Below, one piece after another: positions 46,410-55,499 of a DNA stretch of 64,000 nucleotides (position 1 is its first letter; every line of letters starts with the position of its first letter). The stretch is from positions 186,001 through 250,000 of the forward strand of contig NZ_FNZZ01000001.1 in the NCBI RefSeq assembly GCF_900109565.1. Reading direction: 5' to 3'. Both the position numbers and the translations under genes were made by a program. This DNA is from Sphingomonas palmae. GTDB taxonomy: Bacteria > Pseudomonadota > Alphaproteobacteria > Sphingomonadales > Sphingomonadaceae. The notes beneath the pieces were generated by a model. It did no database searches and was not told where the DNA came from. It saw only the letters and a program-made list of their open reading frames with translations.

Positions 46410-47716
46410 GCGCGTGGCTTTCGCGTGCCGGGACCCGTCTTCGGCTTCGGTTTGGCCCAGCCGGGCTTGCGCTGGAGCTTGGCCGGGCGGGCAGGGGTGC
46501 TGTCGTCGCGCGTCTGTTCGGGAGCCGCGCCTCGGGTGCCGCGTGCCTCGGGCCGGCCGCGTTGCTCCCGCGTGTTGTCGTTCCCGAATGCAGCACGTTT
46601 GGTTTGAGGGCGAACGTCGCCGTGAGCGTCGCGACGACCTTCGGCTCCGCCGGCGCGGGGAGGCTTTGTGTCGGTTCGCAAATCATGATCTGCGCCCTTC
46701 GGCGACGGACGGGAAGGCGATGCGGCACCGGTGCCGTGACCGGTTCCGCCGCCTGATCTGGCCGGCACGCTCGGTCCTCGCCGCATACGCCGGTCCGGCT
46801 CTGACAGTCGCGGGCGGCGATCGGCGGTGGCAGGGTCGTAGCTGGCGCCACTCGCCGCGGTGCTTCGCGCGCCCGCTCGCTCGCCGTCGCCGCGAACGGC
46901 AGATGAGGAAGGTCGCGCCGCCGTCTCGCGCCGAAGGGCGGTGGCGGAGATGGTCGTCTCGCGATCCGCCTTGCCCTTGCTTCCCGCTTTCAGCGACTGG
47001 CGAAAGGCGACGAGGTCGGCCCCGCGCACCTCGCCGATCCCGCCGACGGGCAGGTCGCCCAGCACGAACGGGCCGTAGCGCGTGCGGATCAAACGGCTGA
47101 CCTGCAGCCCCAGATATTCGAGCACCCGGCGCACCTCGCGGTTCTTGCCCTCGGTCAGGATCATTTCGACCCAGACGTTGGCGCCGGTGCGACGCTCCAG
47201 ATTGGCGTCGATGCTGCCGTAGCGCACGCCCTCGATCTCGACCCCGTCGATCAACTCTTCCAGCTGTGCCTGCGTCACCTCGCCGTAAGCGCGGGCGCGA
47301 TACGCACGCTCGACGCCGGTCGATGGCAGTTCGAGCTGTCGCTTGAATTCGCCGTCAGTGGTCATCAGCAGCAGACCCTCGGTGTTGAGGTCGAGCCGGC
47401 CGACCGGCACCAGCCGCGGCAGATCGGCGGGCAGGCGATCGTAGATCGTCGGGCGACCAGCCGGGTCGCGCGACGCGGTCAGATAGCCCGCCGGCTTGTG
47501 GAACAGGAACAGGCGCGTCGGCTCGGCAGGAGCGACCGGCTCGCCGTCAACCGTCACGCCGTCCAGCGTCTCGAGCAGCGTCGCGGGCGTGTCGATCACC
47601 GTGCCGTTCAATGAGATGCGACCGTCCGTAATCATCCGCTCCACATCGCGGCGCGACGCGACACCGGCGCGGGCGAGCAGTTTGGCGATGCGATGCTGGG
47701 CAGGTTCCTCGGCCAT
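46406..47716 (-). CDS. rluB: RsuA/RluB-family pseudouridine synthase with long disordered C-terminal tail
   Basis: 436 residues. An N-terminal S4 RNA-binding domain (IAKLLARAGVASRRDVERMITDGRISLNG) and the synthase domain with the catalytic Asp in VGRLDLNTEGLLLMTTDG and KNREVRRVLEYLGLQVSRLIRTRYG. The catalytic part ends near residue 245. About 190 further residues are Arg/Ala/Pro/Gly-rich without predicted structure, ending in a Lys/Pro-rich stretch (KPGWAKPKPKTGPGTRKPRA). Such tails occur in many RluB proteins and may bind rRNA. RluB acts on 23S U2605; RluE/RsuA specificity cannot be excluded. Confidence 0.88.
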   Translation of the reverse strand: MAEEPAQHRIAKLLARAGVASRRDVERMITDGRISLNGTVIDTPATLLETLDGVTVDGEPVAPAEPTRLFLFHKPAGYLTASRDPAGRPTIYDRLPADLPRLVPVGRLDLNTEGLLLMTTDGEFKRQLELPSTGVERAYRARAYGEVTQAQLEELIDGVEIEGVRYGSIDANLERRTGANVWVEMILTEGKNREVRRVLEYLGLQVSRLIRTRYGPFVLGDLPVGGIGEVRGADLVAFRQSLKAGSKGKADRETTISATALRRETAARPSSSAVRGDGERAGARSTAASGASYDPATADRRPRLSEPDRRMRRGPSVPARSGGGTGHGTGAASPSRPSPKGADHDLRTDTKPPRAGGAEGRRDAHGDVRPQTKRAAFGNDNTREQRGRPEARGTRGAAPEQTRDDSTPARPAKLQRKPGWAKPKPKTGPGTRKPRA

Positions 47717-47812
47717 GCGCCTGCCTTAGCGCCGCCCAATCACGCACTGTCAAATTTTTGCGACCGAAATCATCCTTTTGCGTTGTGCCACCGTAACGAT
47801 GAAGGCGGATGC

Positions 47813-48247
47813 ATGTTGTTTGGGCGTAAGCAGCGGCTGATCACTCGTCTTCTCGTCGTCGAGGACGAGCCGCTGGTCGCGTTCGACACCGAACACATGC
47901 TGCGCGAGCACGGCTATGAAGTGCTCGCGACCGTCGATCGCGTCGCCGATGCGCGCGCGGTGATCGAGCGTGAAACGGACGGGGTCGATCTCGTGCTGGC
48001 GGACGTGCGGCTGGCGGACGGCAGCGGCATCGAGGTTGCGAGGGTCGCTGCGGAGCGCGCCGTGCCGGTCATGTTCGTGACCGGAAATTGCCCGCCCGAG
48101 GCACGAGCGCTCGCGATCGGCTTTCTCGCCAAGCCCTATATGGAACGTGACCTGCTACAGGCGATCGAGGTGATCGACGCGGTAAAGGCGGGTCGTCGCA
48201 CCAGGCGCTTGCCGCAGGGGTTCGAATTGTTCGTCCCGATTGCTTGA
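47813..48247 (+). CDS. Single-domain response regulator (receiver only)
   Basis: 144 residues; nothing but a receiver domain plus a 20-residue basic C-tail. The acidic pair is in VVEDEP (Glu17, Asp18), the phospho-acceptor is Asp64 in LVLADVRLADG, Thr90 is the switch residue and Lys107 lies in FLAKPYMERDL. The conserved aromatic switch position is not obvious. No histidine kinase is nearby, so it may act as a phosphate shuttle or sink. It is divergent from the pseudouridine synthase gene (95 bases between); AAGGCGGA lies a few bases before the ATG. Confidence 0.85.
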   Translation: MLFGRKQRLITRLLVVEDEPLVAFDTEHMLREHGYEVLATVDRVADARAVIERETDGVDLVLADVRLADGSGIEVARVAAERAVPVMFVTGNCPPEARALAIGFLAKPYMERDLLQAIEVIDAVKAGRRTRRLPQGFELFVPIA

Positions 48248-48387
48248 GGGTAGGGCGTCAGTCCGAAAGCGTCTGAAAGCCCACGGCCGTCACAACGGCA
48301 CCCAAGCCGCTCATGCTTGCGCGTTGGTGGCTTCCGTCGCTCCGTTTTCCCGTTAGGGTTGCGCCGACTTGGCGCGGGAGCAAGGTA

Positions 48388-49737
48388 ATGGCGGTGTCGC
48401 CGGGAATGACGGATACGCAGCATCGGACGTGGTGGGACGGGGTCAGGCCCTATGCCGAACGCGCGCCGCTCGCTGCACTGGCGCTCGGCATCTCCTCCGG
48501 CTTTCCCTACTCGATGATCGCCGCGACGCTGACGACGCGTTTGTCGCAGGCGGGGATCGACAAGAAGACCGTCACCGCCTTCAGCCTCGCTTTCCTGGTC
48601 TACAACTTGAAATTTCTATGGGCGTGGCTGGTCGACGGCGTGCGGCTGCCGGTGCTCGGGCGGCTGGGACAGCGCGTGTCGTGGCTCGTGTTCGCGGGCG
48701 CGCTCGTGATCGCGGCGGTGGCGCACCTCGCCTTCGTCGATCCGCGCGCCTCGATTTCGGCCACCGCGACGGCCGCGATCCTCGTCGGGATCGCGAGCGC
48801 GACCTTCGACATTGTCATCGACGCGTATCGCATCGAGATACTCGAGCCGCGCCAATTGGGCGTCGGCTCGGGCATGAGCCAATATGGCTGGCGGATCGGC
48901 TCCGCGGGCGCGGGCGCGATCGCGCTCGTCGTCGCGGCGCGCTACGGCTGGTCGGCCGCCTATCTCGCCTGCGCGACGCTGGCGCTTCCGGCGATGCTGG
49001 CCGGATTACTGCTGGGGGAACCCGCGCGGCGGCGCGAACCTGCCGAACGCCGCGGTATCGGCACTGCGGTCCGGGCCGTATGGCAGCCCTTCGCGGAGTT
49101 CTTCACGCGGCGTGGCGCTTGGCTGGTGCTCGTCTTCATCCTGATCCACAAGGTCGGCGACACGCTCGCCAATCTGACGTTCCGGCTGCTGTTCGACGAT
49201 CTGCGATTCAGCAACGATGAGATCGCTTTCTACGACGTCGGAATCGGTTTCTGGGCCTATCTGGTCGGCATCTTCATCGGCGGCGTGCTCTATGCCCGCA
49301 TGGGGTTGAAGCGTTCGGTGCTGCTCAGCCTGTTGCTGATGGCGGTCAGCAACCTGTCGTTCGCCTTCCTCGCCGCGGCCGGGCACAGCAACGTCGGTAT
49401 GGCCGGCGCAATCGGGTTCGAGAACGTCGCGAGCGGGATCGGCGGGGTCACGCTGGTGGCGTACTTCTCCGCACTGACCGACCTGCGCTTCACCGCCGCG
49501 CAGTACGCGCTCATCTCGGCGGCGACGAGCGTGCTCGGACGCGTGCTGACCGGAACGACGGCGGGCGCCCTGGTCGAGCAGCTCGGCTATTTCAACTTCT
49601 ACGTGCTGACCACAATCCTGGCGCTGCCCGGCGTAGTGCTGTTCTGGTGGATGAGCCGCGCGGGTCTGATCGATCGTTCGGTCGGCAGCGCTGGCATCGA
49701 GGGCCCGGGCGACGCGCGCGACGGCGCGTCGGCGTAA
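48388..49737 (+). CDS. AmpG-like MFS transporter (muropeptide permease family)
   Basis: 449 residues, about 12 helices. GISSGFPYSMIAATLTTRLSQAGIDKKTVTAFSLAF, NLKFLWAWLVDGVRLPVLGRLGQR and SATFDIVIDAYRIEILEPRQLGVGSGMSQYGWRIG (seen as landmarks at about residues 38-75, 78-100 and 150-185) match the AmpG group. AmpG imports GlcNAc-anhydroMurNAc peptides for wall recycling; alphaproteobacteria often carry more than one AmpG-like protein, so the substrate is inferred. The ATG at 48388 has GGGAGCAAGG upstream; an ATG at 48406 is possible. Confidence 0.82.
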   Translation: MAVSPGMTDTQHRTWWDGVRPYAERAPLAALALGISSGFPYSMIAATLTTRLSQAGIDKKTVTAFSLAFLVYNLKFLWAWLVDGVRLPVLGRLGQRVSWLVFAGALVIAAVAHLAFVDPRASISATATAAILVGIASATFDIVIDAYRIEILEPRQLGVGSGMSQYGWRIGSAGAGAIALVVAARYGWSAAYLACATLALPAMLAGLLLGEPARRREPAERRGIGTAVRAVWQPFAEFFTRRGAWLVLVFILIHKVGDTLANLTFRLLFDDLRFSNDEIAFYDVGIGFWAYLVGIFIGGVLYARMGLKRSVLLSLLLMAVSNLSFAFLAAAGHSNVGMAGAIGFENVASGIGGVTLVAYFSALTDLRFTAAQYALISAATSVLGRVLTGTTAGALVEQLGYFNFYVLTTILALPGVVLFWWMSRAGLIDRSVGSAGIEGPGDARDGASA

Positions 49738-49740
49738 GCG

Positions 49741-50166
49741 TCACCCGGTAATCGGTCGTCCTTCGTCGGCGAAGGCGGCGGCGAGCGCGGCCGCTGTCGC
49801 GAGTACGCCGTCGGCGCGGCGATGGCCGAGCATATCCTGCATCAGCAATCGTGCCTGATCGGTCGCCGTCTCCACCCGCGCCAGGATGGTGAGCAGCGCG
49901 TGTTCGGACGCGGTCACCCGGTTGCAGCAGCACGGCGCGATCGCGACCGGCATCGAAGACTCTGCCGCGATCTCCGCCATCATCGCGCGCACGAGCAGCA
50001 GCGGACGACGAAATCCTTCGCCGAAGGCGGTGAAGAGTGCGTAGGCGGCGCGCGCGTCCCCCAGTCCGTTCGCGCCCATGCGGCGGATCGCGAACAGTGC
50101 GATCTTGGCGTTCGGGCACGCAGGCGCGTGATAGGGGAGGACAGACGACAAGGTACTGGCGGTCAT
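49741..50166 (-). CDS. Uncharacterised sphingomonad-type protein (DUF6628-like)
   Basis: 141 residues, mostly helical, soluble, with a striking Cys-Cys-Cys run (IAPCCCNRVTASEHALLTIL). The N-terminal segment KIALFAIRRMGANGLGDARAAYALFTAFGEGFRRPLLLVRAMMAEIA (about residues 21-67) is the most conserved-looking part. From memory it resembles DUF6628, a family of Sphingomonadales; no function is known. CAGGAG lies a few bases before the ATG. It ends 3 bases from the convergent AmpG-like gene. Confidence 0.6.
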   Translation of the reverse strand: MTASTLSSVLPYHAPACPNAKIALFAIRRMGANGLGDARAAYALFTAFGEGFRRPLLLVRAMMAEIAAESSMPVAIAPCCCNRVTASEHALLTILARVETATDQARLLMQDMLGHRRADGVLATAAALAAAFADEGRPITG

Positions 50167-50235
50167 CGCGAACGACTCCTGTTCATTCGCGCAGCCTCTA
50201 CAACCCGCTATTGCAAGTCAATCGCAGAAATTACG

Positions 50236-51564
50236 TCAACTCGGCGCTTCGTCGTTGCGCCGGAGAACGTCACCCGCGAGATAAAGCGATCCGGCGATCA
50301 GCAATATGTCGGAGCGCGGGTGCCCGGCCTTTGCAGTCAACTGCCGCATCGCAGCGGCAACATCCGGAGCAGCGGTGTACATTCGGATGCCGAGGCTACC
50401 AGCAACACTCGCGAGGTCTTCGGGCGCGTGGTAGGCGTGGCCCGGCACCGGAACGGCGATGAGGCAATCGACCAACGGCGCCAGCGGTTCGAGGAAGCCG
50501 CGCGGATCCTTGTTCGCCAGCATGCCCAGGATCAGCGTCAAACCATCTTCAAGTCCGATGTGCGGGATCGCCTGCGCGAGCGCTTGACCGGCCGAGGCGT
50601 TGTGACCGCCGTCGAGCCACACCGCCGTTCCTCGCGGCGCCAGGTCGACGAGCGGACCAGCGGAAAGCCGTTGCAATCGCGCCGGCCAGAACACGTTCTG
50701 CGCACCGCGCGCGATGGCGTCAGCGGGAACGACGAGCGCGCGTTGGTGACGCAGCATCGCGGTCGCCAGCGCGAGATTGCCCGCCTGATGCGCCCCGAAC
50801 AGTGCGGGCAGGGGGAGCGTCAGGCTGCCCTCGGCGTCCAGATACTCGATCACAGCGCCGTTCGCTCGTTCGTTCCAGGCACGCTGTTGGGCGATCAAGG
50901 GTGCGCCGGCAGCTGCGGCCCGATCAGCGATCACGGCCGCGATCTCGTCCGGGTAGGACATGGTTACCAGCGGCACGCCCGGCTTGGCGATGCCCGCCTT
51001 CTCCGCCGCGATCTTCGTCAGCGTATCGCCGAGGAACGCCTCGTGATCCATCCCCAGCGCGGCGATGCCGCACACGACCGGTGCCGCGAGCACATTGGTC
51101 GCATCGAGCCGCCCGCCCAGACCCACCTCGACCACGCACGCGTCCGCCGGCGTGCGCGAGAAGGCGAGAAATGCGGCGGCCGTGGTCACCTCGAAGAAGC
51201 TGGCACCGATGCCGCCCGCGACGTCGAGCACCTCTGCCAGCAGATCGGCCAGCGTAGCATCGTCGATCAGCGTACCCGACAGGCGAATACGTTCGTTGAA
51301 GCGGACCAGATGCGGACTGGTATAGCTGTGAACACGGTAACCCGCCGCCTCCAGCGCCGCGCGCAGGAATGCGCAGGTCGATCCCTTGCCGTTCGTCCCC
51401 GCGACGTGGAAGACGGGCGGCAGCTGCAGGTGCGGATCATCCAGCCGCGCGAGCAGCCGCGTGATCCGCTCCAGTCCCAACACGTCCGCACCGGGCGACA
51501 GCGCCCATAGTCGGTCGAGCTGTGCCTGCACGGCCGCGTCGCTGGAACGCGCATGATCGGGCAT
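50236..51564 (-). CDS. folC: Dihydrofolate synthase / folylpolyglutamate synthase
   Basis: 442 residues, an ATP-dependent Mur-ligase-fold enzyme. VFHVAGTNGKGSTCAFLRAALEAAGYRV is the P-loop, TSPHLVRFNERIRL follows, and VVEVGLGGRLDATNVL is the omega-loop region; C-domain motifs include VWLDGGHNASAGQALA. It adds glutamate to dihydropteroate and to folates. Last gene of the trp-acc-fol unit, it starts 44 bases after accD, the conserved alphaproteobacterial order. Confidence 0.95.
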   Translation of the reverse strand: MPDHARSSDAAVQAQLDRLWALSPGADVLGLERITRLLARLDDPHLQLPPVFHVAGTNGKGSTCAFLRAALEAAGYRVHSYTSPHLVRFNERIRLSGTLIDDATLADLLAEVLDVAGGIGASFFEVTTAAAFLAFSRTPADACVVEVGLGGRLDATNVLAAPVVCGIAALGMDHEAFLGDTLTKIAAEKAGIAKPGVPLVTMSYPDEIAAVIADRAAAAGAPLIAQQRAWNERANGAVIEYLDAEGSLTLPLPALFGAHQAGNLALATAMLRHQRALVVPADAIARGAQNVFWPARLQRLSAGPLVDLAPRGTAVWLDGGHNASAGQALAQAIPHIGLEDGLTLILGMLANKDPRGFLEPLAPLVDCLIAVPVPGHAYHAPEDLASVAGSLGIRMYTAAPDVAAAMRQLTAKAGHPRSDILLIAGSLYLAGDVLRRNDEAPS

Positions 51565-51608
51565 GGTCTAACCCCGGTAACTCACGTTGGGACGAGCGAT
51601 CGTCCGCG

Positions 51609-52475
51609 TCAGGCCGCCGCGCTGCGCTCCGCACACAGATAGCCGATCACGCTGGCGAGGCGGTCGCGCAGATCCTTGCGGTGCACGACCATGTCGATCA
51701 TCCCGTGCTCGAGATAATATTCGCTAGTCTGGAAATCGTCGGGCAGCTTTTCACGAATCGTGTTCTCGATCACGCGGCGCCCGGTGAAGGCGAGCGTGGC
51801 CTTGGGCTCGGCGATGTGGATGTCCCCCAGCATCGCGTAGGCCGCCATGACGCCGCCCGAGGTCGGGTCGGTCAGCACGACGATATACGGCAGACCCGCA
51901 TCGTGCAGCATCTGGATTGCGACGGTGCTGCGCGGCATCTGCATCAGGCTCAATATGCCCTCCTGCATTCGCGCGCCGCCCGAGGCGGTGAATACGACAT
52001 AGGGCGCGTGGTCGGCGATGGCCGCCTCGACGCCCTGGATGAACGCCTCGCCGACCGCCTGACCCATCGATCCGCCCATGAAGGCGAAATCCTGCACCCC
52101 GATCACGACCTTTCGGCCGTGGATCGAACCGCGCGCATTGACGAACGCGTCCTGCTCGCCCGTGTCGGTCCGCGCCGCCTTCAACCGGTCGACGTAGCGC
52201 TTCGAGTCGCGGAACTTGAGCGGGTCTTCGGGTGCCTTGGGCGGAGCGAGCGGCTGCGCGCTACCCTCGTCGAACAAATAGGCGAAGCGCTCGGCCGGCC
52301 CGATCCGATCGTGATGGTCGCACGTCGGGCAGACATGAAGGTTCTCCTCCAGTTCCTTGGTGAACACCATCGTCCCACAACCCTTGCACTTGTGCCACAG
52401 GTTCTCGGGCGTCTGCTGCTTCCCCGCCGGAACGATCGAGGACAAGGCATTGCGAACGTTGCTTAACCAACTCAT
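51609..52475 (-). CDS. accD: Acetyl-CoA carboxylase carboxyltransferase beta subunit
   Basis: 288 residues. The zinc ribbon uses Cys30, Cys33, Cys49 and Cys52 (CKGCG, CPTC). The crotonase-like domain has IGVQDFAFMGGSMGQAVGEAF, FTASGGARMQEGILSLMQM, VLTDPTSGGVMAAYAMLGDIHIAEP and FTGRRVIENTIREKLP. It makes malonyl-CoA together with AccA. The ATG at 52475 overlaps the trpA stop by four bases; the longer frame (52493) would run into trpA. Confidence 0.97.
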   Translation of the reverse strand: MSWLSNVRNALSSIVPAGKQQTPENLWHKCKGCGTMVFTKELEENLHVCPTCDHHDRIGPAERFAYLFDEGSAQPLAPPKAPEDPLKFRDSKRYVDRLKAARTDTGEQDAFVNARGSIHGRKVVIGVQDFAFMGGSMGQAVGEAFIQGVEAAIADHAPYVVFTASGGARMQEGILSLMQMPRSTVAIQMLHDAGLPYIVVLTDPTSGGVMAAYAMLGDIHIAEPKATLAFTGRRVIENTIREKLPDDFQTSEYYLEHGMIDMVVHRKDLRDRLASVIGYLCAERSAAA

Positions 52476-53305
52476 CGTGCTGCTTCCTTGCAAGCCTGAA
52501 CGAGCGCATTCGGACCCTGGCGAGCCGAGGCGAGCGCGTCCGCCAGGCTGCGAACATAGGTGGTGACATACGCGGGCGCATCGGCGCCGTGCTGCGCGAC
52601 GATCTCGACGATCGCGGAGCCGACCACGACACCGTCCGCGACCGCGCCGATCTCCCGTGCCTGTTCGGGCGTGCGCACGCCGAAGCCGACCGCCACGGGC
52701 ACGTCGGTCGCCTGCTTCAATCGTGCAACCGCCTGCTCGATCGAACCCTGCTGCGCCTGCTGCAGCCCGGTGATACCGGCGACAGAGACATAGTAGAGGA
52801 ACCCCGACGCACCGTTCACGACCTCAGGCAGCCGCGCGGCATCGGTGGTCGGCGTCGCTAGACGGATCAGGTCCAGGCCGGCGCCACGCAGCGCTGGGCC
52901 AAGTGCATCGTCCTCTTCCGGCGGCACGTCGACGCAGATGACGCCATCGACGCCGGCGTCGCGCGCCGCCTCGGCGAACCACTGAGCCCCGCGTCGCAGC
53001 ATCGGATTGGCATAGCCCATCAGCACGAGCGGAACGGCCGGGTGTCTGCCGCGGAACTCGCGCGCGATGTTCAGGATGTCGGCGGTGGTGGTGCCACCCG
53101 CGAGGCTGCGGATGTTCGCCGCCTGGATCGCCGGACCGTCAGCCATCGGATCGGTGAACGGCATGCCCAACTCGATCACGTCCGCGCCGCCCGCAACCAG
53201 CGCGTCGAGGATCGCCGGGGTGGATGCTACATCCGGGTCGCCGGCGGTGACGAAGGTGACCAGCGCAGGCCGATTGGCCGGGAAAGCGTCGGATAGGCGC
53301 GACAT
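52472..53305 (-). CDS. trpA: Tryptophan synthase alpha subunit
   Basis: 277 residues, cleaving indole-3-glycerol phosphate to indole. The catalytic Glu45 is in VIELGMPFTDPMADGP and Asp56 in the same motif (equivalent to E. coli Glu49 and Asp60). Barrel landmarks: ALVTFVTAGDP, LVLMGYANPML, GVICVDVPPEE, LYYVSVAGITG, VAVGFGVRTPEQA. The ATG shares one base with the trpB stop (TGATG); a TTG one codon earlier is possible but unlikely. Confidence 0.97.
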   Translation of the reverse strand: MSRLSDAFPANRPALVTFVTAGDPDVASTPAILDALVAGGADVIELGMPFTDPMADGPAIQAANIRSLAGGTTTADILNIAREFRGRHPAVPLVLMGYANPMLRRGAQWFAEAARDAGVDGVICVDVPPEEDDALGPALRGAGLDLIRLATPTTDAARLPEVVNGASGFLYYVSVAGITGLQQAQQGSIEQAVARLKQATDVPVAVGFGVRTPEQAREIGAVADGVVVGSAIVEIVAQHGADAPAYVTTYVRSLADALASARQGPNALVQACKEAAR

Positions 53306-54555
53306 CAAATCGCCACCCGGAGGGCCTCGGCCACCGTGAAGATGTCCTTGTCACCGCGGCCGCACAGGTTGGCGAGGATCACCTGATCGCGCCGCATCTG
53401 CTTCGATTGCGCGACCACCGCCGCGATCGCATGCGACGGTTCGAGCGCGGGGATGATGCCCTCGCTGCGACACAGCAGCTGGAACGCGTCGAGTGCCTCG
53501 GTGTCGGTCACGCTGGTGTAGGTGACGCGTCCGATATCCTTCAGCCAGGCGTGTTCGGGACCGATCCCGGGATAATCGAGTCCTGCCGAGATCGAGTGCG
53601 CCTCGGCGATCTGCCCGTCGTCGTCCTGCAACAGATAGGTCTTGTTGCCGTGCAGAACGCCGGGGAAACCGCCTGCGAGGCTCGCTGCGTGCTTCGCGTC
53701 CAGCCCTTCGCCCGCGGCCTCGACGCCCAGCATCTGCACGTCCGCATCGTCGAGAAACGGGTGGAACAGCCCGATCGCGTTCGACCCGCCGCCGATCGCG
53801 GCGACCAGCAGGTCGGGCAGGCGACCGGTGCGCGACAGCATCTGCGCGCGTGCCTCGCGTCCGATCACGCTCTGAAAGTCGCGCACGAGCTCGGGATAAG
53901 GGTGAGGACCCGCTGCGGTGCCGATGATGTAGAAGGTATCGTGGACGTTCGCGACCCAGTCGCGCAGCGCCTCGTTCATCGCGTCCTTGAGCGTGCGGGC
54001 GCCGCTTTCCACCGCCCGAACCTCGGCACCCAGCAGCTTCATGCGAAAGACGTTCGGCGCCTGCCGCTCGACATCCTTCGCGCCCATGTAGATGACGCAC
54101 GGCAGGCCGAAGCGCGCGCAGACAGTGGCGGTCGCGACGCCGTGCTGGCCCGCGCCGGTTTCCGCGATGATCCGCGTCTTGCCCATGCGCATCGCGAGCA
54201 GGATCTGCCCGACGCAATTGTTGATCTTGTGCGCGCCGGTGTGGTTCAGCTCGTCGCGCTTGAACCAGATTTCCGGCCCCATCCCCTTGGGTGCGCTCTC
54301 GCGCAGTGCGTCGGTCAGCCGCTCGGCATAGTAGAGCGGGCTGGGGCGCCCGACATAATGTTCGAGCAGGTCGTCGAACTGCGCTTGAAATGCCGGATCC
54401 TCCTTCGCCGCGCGATACGCGCGCTCGAGGTCGAGGATCAGCGGCATCAGAGTTTCGGCGACGTAGCGGCCGCCATAATCGCCGAAGTGACCGCGCGCAT
54501 CGGGCTGCTGGCGGAAACTGTTGGGCGTGGCGGCAGGAGCGGAGGTGAGTGTCAT
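53305..54555 (-). CDS. trpB: Tryptophan synthase beta subunit
   Basis: 416 residues, PLP-dependent condensation of indole and serine. The Schiff-base lysine is Lys110 in [12 protein letters not shown]. Also [45 protein letters not shown] and [22 protein letters not shown]. The first 20 residues are a variable extension. It overlaps trpF by four bases. Confidence 0.98.
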   Translation of the reverse strand: MTLTSAPAATPNSFRQQPDARGHFGDYGGRYVAETLMPLILDLERAYRAAKEDPAFQAQFDDLLEHYVGRPSPLYYAERLTDALRESAPKGMGPEIWFKRDELNHTGAHKINNCVGQILLAMRMGKTRIIAETGAGQHGVATATVCARFGLPCVIYMGAKDVERQAPNVFRMKLLGAEVRAVESGARTLKDAMNEALRDWVANVHDTFYIIGTAAGPHPYPELVRDFQSVIGREARAQMLSRTGRLPDLLVAAIGGGSNAIGLFHPFLDDADVQMLGVEAAGEGLDAKHAASLAGGFPGVLHGNKTYLLQDDDGQIAEAHSISAGLDYPGIGPEHAWLKDIGRVTYTSVTDTEALDAFQLLCRSEGIIPALEPSHAIAAVVAQSKQMRRDQVILANLCGRGDKDIFTVAEALRVAI

Positions 54556-55190
54556 AGGCGGCGCACCGCTTGAAGGAAGGCGGCGATCTTGTCCACGCTC
54601 TTGACGCCCGGCGCTTCCTCGACTCCCGACGATGTGTCGACCAAGGTGGCGCCGGTGCGCGCGACCGCCTGTGCCACGTTGGCTGCGTCCAACCCGCCCG
54701 ACAGCGCCCAGGGCAGCGGCGAACGGAAGCCGTCAAGCAGCGACCAGTCGAACCGCACACCCATCCCGCCGGGCAGTGCCGCACCTGTGGGCGTCTTCGC
54801 ATCGAACAGCAGCCGGTCGGCGGCACCGGTGTAATCGCGCGCAAGGTCGAGGTCGGCCCGGGTCTTGACCGCGATCGCCGCCCAGGTCTCCATGCGGGTT
54901 AGCGTTCGCAGATGCGCAACCTTTTCGGGCGCGGTCCGGTGAAGCTGGATCGCGCGCAGCCGCCCCGCCTGCACGGCGCGCGCAACCGTCTCATCATCGG
55001 GATCGACGAACACGCCGACCGCGCCGACGTGATCGGGCACGCGCTCGGCGAGCATCATTGCTTGATCGAACGACACGTCGCGCGGCGAAGGCGCGAAGAA
55101 GACGAAGCCGACGTGGCTCGCCCCGCCCGCGATCGCTGCATCAAGGGTTGCGGGCGTCGAGAGTCCACAAATCTTCGCCGTCACATGCAT
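54552..55190 (-). CDS. trpF: Phosphoribosylanthranilate isomerase
   Basis: 212 residues. [28 protein letters not shown] holds the general-base cysteine (Cys in KICGL); the general acid Asp is in [38 protein letters not shown] are the phosphate and C-terminal motifs. The ATG at 55190 has GGAG six bases upstream; the frame extends ten codons further without a ribosome site. First of trpF-trpB-trpA. Confidence 0.96.
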   Translation of the reverse strand: MHVTAKICGLSTPATLDAAIAGGASHVGFVFFAPSPRDVSFDQAMMLAERVPDHVGAVGVFVDPDDETVARAVQAGRLRAIQLHRTAPEKVAHLRTLTRMETWAAIAVKTRADLDLARDYTGAADRLLFDAKTPTGAALPGGMGVRFDWSLLDGFRSPLPWALSGGLDAANVAQAVARTGATLVDTSSGVEEAPGVKSVDKIAAFLQAVRRL

Positions 55191-55241
55191 GGCCCGCTCC
55201 TTAGCAACGAGCGCCGCCAATGACCAAGTTTGCGCGAAGGA

Positions 55242-55499
55242 TTACGGCATCGCCAGGCTGGCGAGTTCGTCGACCGAGATCCCGTAAACCGCGCAGATAT
55301 GATCGCGCAGCGCCCGTTTCGCCGTCGCCATCTCGGCGTAGGCGATCTCCTCGAGCGCCTCGGCATCATGGTTGACGGTGAAGCGGTCGGGCACGAGCAC
55401 GTTCCATGTCAGGTTGTGACGCCGTGCGGCTTCGCGAACCGCGTCTACGAGCGCGTGGGCGTCATCCTGCATCACGCGGGGCGGTTGTGCGTCGATCAT
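55242..55499 (-). CDS. Uncharacterised 85-residue protein between pyrF and trpF
   Basis: 85 residues, acidic, mostly helical, with no membrane segment. The start overlaps the pyrF stop (ATGA), and the stop is 51 bases before trpF, so it is inside the operon. The C-terminal half (EIAYAEMATAKRALRDHICAVYGISVDELASLAMP, about residues 51-85) looks like a helical pair with a conserved-looking GISVDELASLAMP end. The frame extends further upstream, but antisense-like into pyrF. I do not recognise a family. Overlap and coding-like composition support it as real. Confidence 0.6.
   Translation of the reverse strand: MIDAQPPRVMQDDAHALVDAVREAARRHNLTWNVLVPDRFTVNHDAEALEEIAYAEMATAKRALRDHICAVYGISVDELASLAMP

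Noticed and set aside
50167-50235. AT-richer leader of the DUF6628-like gene resembling an iron-regulatory box (TTGCAATAG)
   Set aside because: No inverted symmetry and no good match to Fur, Irr or RirA sites.
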